NCBI GenBank assembly: GCA_000711775.1
Contig: ARYC01000202.1
Span: 1 to 64,000, forward strand
Reading direction: 5' to 3'
DNA length: 64,000 nt
Source: Oxytricha trifallax
Lineage: Eukaryota > Ciliophora > Spirotrichea > Sporadotrichida > Oxytrichidae
In this document: piece by piece, positions 36,601 to 45,957 of the stretch
Layout of the letters: every line of letters starts with the position of its first letter
How positions within the stretch are numbered: position 1 is the stretch's first letter
Notes under the pieces: model-generated
Databases searched by the model: none
What the model saw: only the letters and a program-made list of their open reading frames with translations
What the model was told of the DNA's origin: nothing
Made by a program: the position numbers and the translations under genes

Positions 36601-39600
36601 AGACAACATAGTACTTGTTCGATAGATAATTCAATATTAGCTGAAGTTTACTATTGACTGTACCCTCTCTGTCACATCCTTGAAGAGAGATAAATCGATT
36701 TTAATTTTGTCATTAAAATTTTTATAAAAAAATCATCAATAATTAAAATCGATTTATCTCAATTCAGGGATGTGACAGATGTGGTACCGCCATTTGAAAA
36801 AGCCAGCTAGAATTGAATACTCTATCGAGCAAGTACCAAATTTTTGTCTAAGTTTCCAGAAAGTTAACTGCCACAAATTTTAATTAATTTTTCAAATTTC
36901 AAACGCATTCCTATAATATAAATTTAAAATGAGGTTATCGTTTTTAAATATATTAAGAAAAGATTGGAAAAATATTATAGATTTAACCGAGTTTAAAATA
37001 AATATGTCAAGAATGAAAATGATCAAATCTACTAAAATAAAAATTTTCATTTAATTAGGGGATATTGTTTGTGGAGTGGGAGAAGAATTAGGTTGGAAAA
37101 ATTTTTTAAATATCAATTTTTGTAGAACATAAATTTTATATGTGTCTGTAATTTCTTCAACAGACAAAACATCTTAAGGCTAATACGACTTAATGTTTAG
37201 GTGCTCCTTAATTGATGAATTTTATAGCTATAAAAATTTCACAGTCAATATTCTTTATGATAGCACGGTACAAACTTATTTTCCCAACTATGCACCTGAA
37301 TTTTTAGAACAATTATAGAAAAGATGGACAATCAAGACCCCAAAATAACTAAATAAAGTTTATGAGTTCTTTGAGTAATTGAGAATGTGAGTTGAATCAA
37401 AATTGATGCTAAATCTTTTACAAACTCAAAAAACGTGTCAAACTATTTTTCTCACAAAAAACTTTAAAATTATAGTTGGTGCATGATCAAATATTACTCT
37501 TTGTTCATGTCAAGTTATCCTACATGATTTCATTATTGTAAATAACTTTCATAATTAACTTAATTAAAAGAAATATCAGTTTCAAAGAATTAATATTTTT
37601 AAATAATTAATTTAATGATATTTATAAAATTCAAAATGCCATGAATGAGTTAATACAGAAGCCTAACATGAAATATTTGATAAAAAATGATTTTTTATAG
37701 AGGTAGGATAACAACACATGAAGAAAATAGTTAATAACAAATCATGCACCAAATTAGGATTTTGAGGTTTGTTGTGAAAAATATTTTTACTCTCTGATAG
37801 TCACTGTAAATTGAATTAATTTTATGCGAGAATCTCAAAATCGATGAAATCTTTGTATATGCGCCAAATAAATCGAATTAATAAATTATAATTTATTAAT
37901 ATCTAAATATATATATGAAGTTAAGTTTTCAATAATTTAAAGTTTACTAATAATTTTCAAAAATCCTTAAATATAATCGTTATAATTATAATAATCTCAA
38001 GTATCCTTAAAAAATTTAATTGCTTTAATTATAAATTTAATCTTCTTTAATTATGAACCCTGTTTCAAAATAAAATAAACTATAAATTATTAAAGAATTA
38101 TAACTTACATATTTTAGATATTAATAACTTAATTTAATAATTCGATTTATTTGGCATGTATCTAAAAATTTCATCGATTTCGAGATACGTGCCTTTTTAA
38201 TATATATAAAAAAGATTAGTATTAAAATTACTTGTAAAATTTTTGATTTTATTAAATTATTTTTGGAAATTCTAACAATTTTTTTTCTTTGTCTCCGTCA
38301 AGAAAATAATAGGCTGAACTAATAATAAAATCTATCTCTAGATCAGACATATCAAAAAGGTGGAAAGAGTGTGGTTAAAAAAGATTAATTTCTTAATCTC
38401 CAACATGATTTAATATTCCTATAAAAGTGAATAAATGGATAAAATTACTATAATTTTTTTATTAAAATCTATTAAAATCCCCAACCTTTTTAATTTTCCT
38501 ACAAATCAAAGTCATGATAAACTTCATGAAGGGGTCTTGGGTTTAGAATTAGGGCAGGATCAGAAGCCACTTTTACTTTACCAAAATACTTTGATCCAAA
38601 TCCAGAAGATTAGGTATCTGTTAAACTAGAGACAGTCGAAAAGTACAAATCATTTTTCTAAATTTAGGATAAAAAATTCATTTTGTTTAATGCAGGTTTT
38701 CCTGAGCTAGGTGATATTGAAATGATTATAACTTTAAGCGATAATCACAAACCTTAACCTAAAAGTACTAAATACAGAATGACTATAACATTTATGCAAT
38801 TAGTAAATTGTAAGTGATTTACAAAATCAAAAAATTCGTTTTGCTTATATTAATTATATAAATAATAGATTAAATTGAATTAAGTTGTTAATATATTTTA
38901 TTAATTCAAATATAGTTAATTATTATGTTTTTGTCATTTTACAAAGTCATAACACTTATTCTTTATAATAAGAATGTCTCTCTTAAACTATTTTTCTTAT
39001 GGATTATATTTTTTTATTTTTATTTTTCACAATCATTTATATAATTAATTAATTCGGCATTTTAATCGTGTAAATAATGGGAATATGACAAAAAAGTCCT
39101 AAGAATTCTTTACAAATATTTAGCTAAAGTTTCTTTAAAACATTAAATTAATAATTGAACCCATAATTTTTAATATTAAAAATGAAGTCATTCAAATGAG
39201 TACAGCTTATAATTAAAACTTATTTTAAAAATTTAAATTGATGATGTCCCTAATTGAATAGTTCCAGTTAAAAAATTAATTTAAATTAGTTAAATATTTT
39301 TATATTAATTAATTTAATGAAAAGGATGATATTTTAATTGAAATCTGCAAAGTTCATTATATGGAAGGTTTCTAAATAAATACAATTTCCAATTGAATTT
39401 AAATGTAAAATAAGGGATAATTCATAATCCTAGCAAATTTAATTTAAATAGTGGTTATTAAATTAACCATTCAAATAAAATTATTACTCACAAATCTCAT
39501 TCGATAAAAATATAAATATTAATGTAGTTCTATACTTTTTGATAATAAATTTAATTTACTTATTAAAATTATAAAAATAATATACAGTGTAAATGTTTAA

Positions 39601-42600
39601 GTGAATTTTTTAAATAATTTAGAAATTATTTCCACTAAAGCAAAAAAACTTTTTTAAAATAATTTCATAAATATCAGCAAACATATCATTTACTCAAATT
39701 TTTTAATGTTAAGAGAATATAATAAAAAAGAACAAAATCTATTCTATCTGAAACAAAGAAATTTAAAGTTAAAATTGCAAATCTGTATAAAATTATAAAT
39801 TGGTTAAATAAAAATAAAAAAGAATTTCGATTCATATAATAATAAATGATTATCAAATTCAAAATATAGTTCATTACTTATGAAAATTAAAAATGCATTA
39901 TTTATCATAGTATTTCATTCAATTTTTTCTATTTTAATGAATCACCTTTTGGCCAAATGAAAAATGATTATGTTAATCAAGTGAATTAAAACCCCGAAAT
40001 CCCTTCAATAATTTTAAATTTGTTTTTATTGAAACAATTAATTTTGAGATGTTTGATTCTAATTTTGCTTTTATTTTATTTTATATTTTTGTTATTGTAA
40101 TTCTAAATAATTTCAATTGTATACTACTCTGTATACAATAAAATGATGTAATCAATTATTTTATTAAAAAAAATTATGCAATCTTAAATTCTCAATAAGG
40201 TCCGTTTTATTTTATCAAATTAGTGATATTACTTTAATATTTAAACTTGATACTTTTTTTCAATAAATATTTCAAAAATAGCTAATTATTAATGAAGCTT
40301 ATATAAAATTAAGTTTCAACATGATAGGGGAATAATTATTTTCTAATTTTCTATATAAGTTATCACAATGTAATTTTAAACTAATTATTATCTACTTATT
40401 TAATTCAAACTTTATTTGAGGTCCTGACAATTTAATTATTAATTTGGTATTATTTTAATGGAACTAACTGTAAGAAATGTAAATTCATATCTGAAACTTC
40501 CTTACAACTTAACTGTCTTCTCCAAAATAAACATTTTAATTGTCAAATAAGATGCCTATAGGAAAAAGTGCTTTATCTATTGGTGATTTGGAAATACAGT
40601 ATTTTAAGTTTGTCGCACATTAAGGCTAATTTTATTTAAAAGTGATGGTAGAATAGATAAATTATTTTTTTTTAAAATCTCTCAATTCTATATTATTCTA
40701 TTTATTATTTAGATTTGTCAGAAAATTCAATTAGACCTAATTATTAATTGAAATATTTTGCTAAAAAGTAAAAATTTAATAAATAAAATAATTAGTTTAA
40801 TTTAAATGAGTGATCACTTATGGAAAAAAATTGGAAGCATTATTTATAAACAAATTTTAAAAATTTACTTTACTTTTAAAATTGCTCTAACATAAATATA
40901 TCGAGCGAAATTTACAATTGAGTGTACAATAAATTTTTTAAGGAAAATTTTTTTATTATAAATCATATTTACTAAAATGCTTAATAACATCAAGTAACCC
41001 TAATCCTCAACATTAACCATGCAAATCAAAACTCATATAAAAAACTGACGAGATTTTAAGGTTTTGAATGTGTCAACTCCCTTAATTTACTCATTTGATT
41101 CAAATAAAGGTATTAGTGTCTAATCAATCACTCCTGATGGAAAAGTTAAAATAAACTTTGAGAAATAGTTAGACCTCTCTAACATTACAAATACTACGCT
41201 GGAATTAAAGAAAGCTCTGCAAATAAAATTTGATGACCCTAATATTCAAAATTATAATTGGACTTTTATAGACATCTCTGATTATTCCTTTGAACTCAAG
41301 ATTTCATTTAAAAACCCTTTGATAATTTCTTATTCCTAATTAAAAACATAGCTAAACATAGTTCTATTAAACCCTAATTTGTTCGTAAATTTGAAAACTA
41401 ATCAATCAGCTATAATTCAAGCAAGTATGCCTCCATAAATATATGACGGAGATAATGAATTCCTAAAGGTTATTTCTCGGGTTTTTAACTCCACACTGTC
41501 TTCCTTGGTAGTTACTTAAGCAGGCATTCAAATTTTTATTTCACAATCTTTGCAGATATTTTGGGGTTTCGTTAATACGCAATAGCTATTGCTTGAATAT
41601 TATTCATAATTATTCGATAGGAGATAATAAATGAATTTGAATTATACAGCTTTTAAATAATAATTTCACACTTACCACTCTTTCAAATAAGTGTGCCAGC
41701 AAATTTATACTACTTTTACTTGCTCGTAGTTGGTTCACTAAAATTTGACTTCCTATTTTCATCTACTCTGATAGAAAGTTCCTTCTAAATGGATGATAAA
41801 TATCCTGCATATGATGAAAATTTCCAAAATTTTGGATATGATTCAAATTAAGCTCTTAAGAATATGGGATTTAACACTTTCATCCTTCTATTATCATCTT
41901 AAAATATCTTTAATTACTATATTTTTAATTCAAATTATTAATAGAATTATTTAATTGGAAAATGTTCAAAATACTAATTTTATCACCCATATTAGTTGGA
42001 ATTACTCTTGCATTGATAACTTTAGCTAATTTCTTTAAAAAGTAAGATAGTTTCACTATTATGGATTAAAATAATTGGCTATGGGGAAGCATCCTCCCCC
42101 CCTAATGTATACTTTTTATTTTGTAGTCTGATAGAATTTTTTACGCTGAGTAATAGTAGCTGATGAACATGATCTACGCGAGCAATAGTTTTTGAGCTAT
42201 GACCTCTTATAAGTCAAAAAATTATATATAAAATCATAATAAATTGACAAAAATTTTCAATTTTTCTTTAGATTTTTTATTTTTATTAAATTATTGATTT
42301 AAGTGAAAAATAAGAAATTTAACAAAATATAAAAATTATTAACAATAAATTGAACCTAATTGTTTTTGCATATTTTTAATAAGAGAGAATAATTTTTATT
42401 TTATAATTTTGTTAATAATAATTAAATAAGATTTTTATATTTTGTTAAATTTCTTATTTTTCACTTAAATCAATAATTTAATAAAAATAAAAAATCTGAA
42501 AGAAAAATTGAAAATTTTTGTCAATTTTATTATGATTTTATATATAATTTTTTGACTTATAAGAGGTCATAGCTCAAAAACTATTGCTCGCGTAGATCAT

Positions 42601-45600
42601 GTTCATCAGCTACTATTACTCAGCGTAAAAAATTCTATCAGATTACAAAATAAAAAGTATACATTAGGGGGGAGGATGCTTCCCCATAGCCAAATAATTT
42701 TAATTAATATACAATAAATAATATTTTTATAATCCAAGAAGTTATGTTTTTTGAGTTTGTTTTATTTACATAAATGTGAGTTTATTTGATAATAATCGTA
42801 TAATTTATAGGTTATAAATGATATCGAATGCTTTTCGAAGGTTATTCTTATTCTAGTAAATAAAAGACTTTAAAAAATTTATATTATTTTATTAGTAATT
42901 ATTGTAGTGAGTAAATGTCATTGAGTAAATTGATTCAGACATTGGGAATATAATTTTTCATTTAAAGTGGGTATGTTAGGTGTTTTTGAGGTTATGATGT
43001 GAGGGGAGGTGTATTTTATGGGGTTTTGGGGTTTGAGATGGGGGAGGGGTGATGGGTACCTCGGTTTAGCGAATGAGGGTAGTGGAGTGGGCTTGTTCCG
43101 ATATTAATTAACCTTTCTTTTCTTCAAATCTAAACATGCAATAGGACAATCCGCTTACTTTTTTTGTGATCAGTGGTGCGCCATCGGCTTACAATTAGTC
43201 TGAGCCTCAAATTTTGATTTTTCTCATTTTTTATCTTCATTGTCTTTAACATTAGCTTCTTCCTTACATAAATAAAATTAAGAAATCATTATTTTATGGA
43301 AAGTTTCAGGCAAGTAATTATTTTTTAATTTTATTCTTTTATTTTTTGGTAGATACTTTTTTCTAACAACTAGTAACAACTTTTTATTGGAATTAAATGA
43401 CATTTGAGATATACAAGCCTATTTCTGCTGAACATATTAATATTTATCTCTTTATACATTAGCTTTCCTTATCAAATGCATTTGATAAATCTTAAATTAA
43501 TATATTTCAAAAAGATTCCTATTAATATTTTGATAACGAGTAATACTTGACAACTACTTGGCATTTTTTTAAAAAGTGTTAAAGAATGTTTAATATATCC
43601 CCTAAATAACTAATAAAATAAAAATAAATTTTATTAAATTTTATGAAGAATTTATATTTTATGTTTCTATCGGAAATTTTACTCTTTCCCTGAAACTTTC
43701 CCCTATAGTTTTTATTTGAATATTTATAAAATTAAAAAAAGATAATCTATAAAAATATTTATTAAAATTTTAAGCTAAATTGATTTATTATAGTAATATT
43801 AAGTTTTCCTCTAAGATTATTCATTGAGTCTTACTTGAATATAGTTCTTAGTTCTTTGATCAATCTACATTTCTTAAGTTTATCTCATTCAATTGGTGAA
43901 ACATTCTCATCTCTACTCTCTTTAACTTTCATTGTAATTTTTAAATTTAAGGAGTTTATGTTATAATAGACTATTTCAATAATTGGGCCAAGCTGCTTAA
44001 GTATCTATATTAAGAATAGAAAAAAAGTGGTAAAAAACAATCAATCAATTTTTAGGATATTTTTTGAGGATTTTGATCAAAATAACAAGCTTGCACTTAA
44101 ACCTAAAAGAAAATCATAACTTAATCATTATATATAAATTAGTATCTTGGCAAAAAATAAATAAAAAAGTCTCATTCTACAATTCAGATAAATATTTTTA
44201 AAGATGTTTAGATTAAAAAAGAGAAATTATTAAGATTGGAGCGATTTTATCTTGAATGTTATTTAAATTTAATATATTAAATTAAAATATCTTGACTATA
44301 TTTGACAAATTTAGCAATTCTAAATGATACACATTCTCTTCTTTATTTCTGACTTTAATAAACAAATTTTAAATGTAGAATTCTAATGACTTTGTATAAA
44401 TCTAATATATAGAAAGATTTATAATTTTGAATTAACTAGCCAAATACCCTATAATTGTAAAAGAAGGGGAGTGTGGTTGTTGTTTTATTTTTTAAGTGTA
44501 AATTTGACTTATTAGGAAATCTAGAAAAAATTAACCCATTTATTTAAATATTTAAAGAAATCAACAAAGTTAAAGAAAAATGTAAAAAAATAACTTGAGC
44601 ATAGTCAAAATATTTTTAATAATTACGAAAATTTCTTAAGTGTTTAAGAGAGTTTAATTGCTGAAGAATAAATAAAAAAAAATAAATAATGCACAAAAAT
44701 ATCCCTAAAGTTGATTTTTAGCTTAAGTTAAGTTTGGGAAAATTACCCCGAAATTTTAATTTTAAATCTTAGGCGTTTTACTATACTATTACCCATTTTA
44801 CTTTGCAAGAAGATTTGTTTATGTGCTTGCAATGATGTATTTAAGAGACCACCCCTCTATTCAAATATTCGTGTTCTAGTTAATGTCGGTTTTTCAAGTG
44901 ATGTATTTGTTGATAGTGAGACCTTTTAAGTTGCCAATTTCAAATAAAATTGAAATTATAAATGAGAGCCTAGTTTTAATGAATGCTTATTGTCTCATTA
45001 TGTACACTGATTTTAACTTAGATCCTTATATAAAGTATGACATTGGATGGGCCTGCCTTTTTTAAATATCTTTAGTAACCATAGGCAATTTGACTATGAT
45101 GCTTAATTAATTTATTCAAAATTATGTGAAATAACTTCATAGATTACTTTGTTAAATAGTTTAAAAAATCTTAAAACTAGATAACACATCTACAGATCCT
45201 GAACAATATATATTCACCAAGAAAAAAACATTTCTAAATGCAACTACCTTCGTATCAAAAATTTACATACCCTAAATATCAATTAAATAATAAAAGTAAA
45301 AAATAATGTAAAAATGTATCAATTTGAATTTTGTTGCAATTTTTAAAATTGGAACACTTAATATATTTTTAAAATGTTATAGAAATAATTTGACTATTAA
45401 TTTCATACAAATATATAGGAAAGCTCTAATAATTGTTCGAAAAGTTATATAAAGTTTTAAAATGAGCTGGTTTAACAAAAAGAAGGCTTCCCACTTTAAC
45501 TCAACAACAGATTCTAGTATTTCAATTTTATTTTTTATTTTTTTAATTTTTTCTCTTTTTAACCAAAAATTCAAATTTATTTAATTAGATTATATTGTAA

Positions 45601-45957
45601 AATTAATTTAGTAATATGCACCTGAAATCAATGTAGTCAACTCAAAAGATTAATATTTAAACTAATATCTCTAAACAAGCTTTATTTAATGACAGAAAAT
45701 AAATTGACAAATTTAATCCTTTTGATAATGGCAAACTTAAAACCAAAGAAAAAACAGTTCGATTATAGGTTATTAATGAGCAAGATTTAAACATTTAAGT
45801 TGAAATCTTTACAGATGATGAACATAACAATTAGTCTCTTAGCCTTCAAAAGTAAAATAATCTAAGGGATAAAAAGCCACTTAGGTATTCAAGGAATGGA
45901 CCTATAAATAAAATCACAATTTAAGAACCGTTAGAATACAGTTTTAAGATAAATTGA
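33620..45957 (+). CDS. Interrupted gene for a large membrane protein with cadherin-like domain
   Basis: One gene in at least 12 segments: 33620-33862, 33970-34321, 37151-37332, 38547-38792, 39916-39986, 41067-41606, 41665-41915, 41950-42053, 43802-44002, 44721-44782, 44796-45283, 45627-45957. Joining them at the shared pointers gives 3011 nt. One 8-bp phase change near 43936-43948 remains; with it the frame is 1001 codons to TGA 45955-45957. The N-terminus is not found. The extracellular part includes a cadherin/CADG-like segment (PEFLEQLQKRWTI joined to RAGSEATFTLPKYFDPNPED). The C-terminal part has hydrophobic segments (KILILSPILVGITLALITLA, LSLTFIVIF, IFVFQLMSVFQVMYLLIV), FNSTLSSLVVTQAGIQIF, and GYDSNQALKNMGFN. 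I recall this architecture from large ciliate surface-protein families; function unknown. The order is linear, not scrambled. Only the germline form is seen here; macronuclear assembly is inferred. Confidence 0.75.
33856..33976 (+). other. IES, 114 bp, pointer AAATTAA
   Basis: AAATTAA at 33856-33862 and 33970-33976. Removing one copy plus the insert joins GIGSNQ to AVLIDLPEPYY in frame. Confidence 0.7.
34386..34788. mobile_element. MITE-like inverted-repeat element, GGAATACATT termini, TA duplication
   Basis: Arms of about 190 bp in inverted orientation. Termini are TA|GGAATACATTCG...AATGTATTCC|TA. Inner blocks such as AACGATCTTGGGCTCATT and AATGAGCCCAAGATCGTT are exact complements, as are TCTCGACTTTAAT and ATTAAAGTCGAG. 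No ORF. TA duplication and short conserved termini fit a Tc1/mariner-type MITE. A related copy is at 36522-36912. Confidence 0.8.
35445..35606. repeat. Inverted repeat, about 160 bp
   Basis: TTTAATTATCTCGAA at the left and TTCGAGATAATTAAA at the right, with AAATATGC/GCATATTT further in, frame an AT-rich centre. Confidence 0.75.
36313..37130. mobile_element. Foldback element with a MITE inserted at its centre
   Basis: Outside the GGAATACATT element (36522-36912) the flanks are again inverted copies of each other over about 200 bp. Left CCACAACAACATCCCCTATT with AAATGAAAATTT and CATTTTCTTTCTTGACATAT pairs with right ATGTCAAGAATGAAAATG, AAATTTTCATTT and AATTAGGGGATATTG. So one palindromic element appears to have received another near its axis. 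The outer limits are approximate. Confidence 0.65.
36522..36912. mobile_element. MITE-like inverted-repeat element, second copy
   Basis: TA|GGAATACATTTGAATTTG at the left and CAAATTTCAAACGCATTCC|TA at the right. Internal arms TAAATCGATTTTAATT/AATTAAAATCGATTTA and GTCACATCC/GGATGTGAC pair. The ends match the element at 34386-34788, while the central arms differ in sequence. Confidence 0.8.
37436..37800. repeat. Inverted repeat of about 365 bp inside the TBE-like IES
   Basis: GGTGCATGATCAAATATT and GTTCATGTCAAGTTATCCTAC near 37.48 kb pair with GTAGGATAACAACACATGAA and AACAAATCATGCACC near 37.75 kb. The arms are about 100 bp. Confidence 0.75.
37830..38187. repeat. Inverted repeat of about 358 bp inside the TBE-like IES
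   Basis: TCTCAAAATCGATGAAAT and CGCCAAATAAATCGAATTA pair with TAATTCGATTTATTTGGCATG and ATTTCATCGATTTCGAGA. It lies directly next to the previous inverted repeat. Confidence 0.75.
38789..39919 (+). other. IES, 1127 bp, pointer CATT
   Basis: CATT at 38789-38792 and 39916-39919. Joining gives KYRMTITF followed by NFFYFNESPFGQMKN in frame. The four-base pointer is short, so alternative junctions nearby are possible. Confidence 0.5.
39984..41069 (+). mobile_element. TBE-like element acting as an IES, 1.1 kb
   Basis: AAT 39984-39986 is followed by TAAAACCCCGAAATCCC. GATTTTAAGGTTTTG is followed by AAT 41067-41069, with inner AACCCTAATCC and CAAATCAAAACTCATATAA blocks typical of these right ends. 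Excision leaves one AAT and joins KNDYVNQV to NVSTPLIYSFD in frame. Confidence 0.7.
41603..41668 (+). other. IES, 62 bp, pointer TTCA
   Basis: TTCA at 41603-41606 and 41665-41668. Removal changes phase as required and joins FVNTQQLLLEYYS to HLPLFQISVPANLYY. The pointer is short, so the exact junction is provisional. Confidence 0.6.
41909..41956 (+). other. IES, 41 bp, pointer TTTAATT
   Basis: TTTAATT at 41909-41915 and 41950-41956. Removal joins LLSSQNIFN to WKMFKILILSPILVG, restoring a transmembrane segment. Confidence 0.8.
42049..43806 (+). other. IES, 1753 bp, pointer AGTTT, containing foldback element B
   Basis: AGTTT at 42049-42053 and 43802-43806. Removal joins LANFFKKQD to SFPLRLFIESYLN in frame. 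The insert contains the foldback element 42077-42691 and an otherwise AT-rich, gene-free stretch. Confidence 0.65.
42077..42691. mobile_element. Foldback element B (GGCTATGGGG family), 615 bp
   Basis: Arms of about 285 bp form an almost perfect palindrome with termini GGCTATGGGG/CCCCATAGCC. AAATAATT on both sides (42069-42076, 42692-42699) is an 8-bp duplication. It shares the outer about 150 bp of each arm with element A at 24306-24939, but the inner arm sequence differs. Confidence 0.85.
43995..44728 (+). other. IES, 726 bp, pointer GCTTAAGT
   Basis: GCTTAAGT at 43995-44002 and 44721-44728. Removal joins YFNNWAKL to LKLSLGKLPRNF in frame. The insert is AT-rich and gene-free. Confidence 0.75.
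44776..44802 (+). other. Ultrashort IES, 20 bp, pointer TTTTACT
   Basis: TTTTACT at 44776-44782 and 44796-44802, with only 13 bp between. Removal joins NFKSQAFY to FARRFVYVLA and corrects a phase change. Confidence 0.65.
45278..45632 (+). other. IES, 349 bp, pointer ATCAAT
   Basis: ATCAAT at 45278-45283 and 45627-45632. Removal joins SKIYIPQIS to MQSTQKINIQTN in frame and leads to the TGA at 45955-45957. Confidence 0.7.

Larger units (their letters stand above)
34316..37156 (+). other. IES, 2835 bp, pointer ATTTCT, full of inverted-repeat elements
   Basis: ATTTCT at 34316-34321 and 37151-37156. Removal joins KCTMGCIS to STDKTSQGQYDLMF in frame. The insert contains the MITE-like elements at 34386-34788 and 36522-36912, a small inverted repeat at 35445-35606, and an outer foldback at about 36313-37130. 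Confidence 0.7.
37330..38549 (+). mobile_element. TBE-like element acting as an IES, 1.2 kb
   Basis: AAT 37330-37332 is followed by CAAGACCCCAAAATAAC. AAGGGGTCTTGGGTTTAG is followed by AAT 38547-38549. The inner part of the right end keeps CCCCAACC and CAAATCAAAG. Removing one AAT plus the element (1217 bp) joins QKRWT to IRAGSEATFTLPKY exactly in frame inside a cadherin-like domain. The interior has two large inverted repeats (37436-37800 and 37830-38187) and no transposase. Confidence 0.75.
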
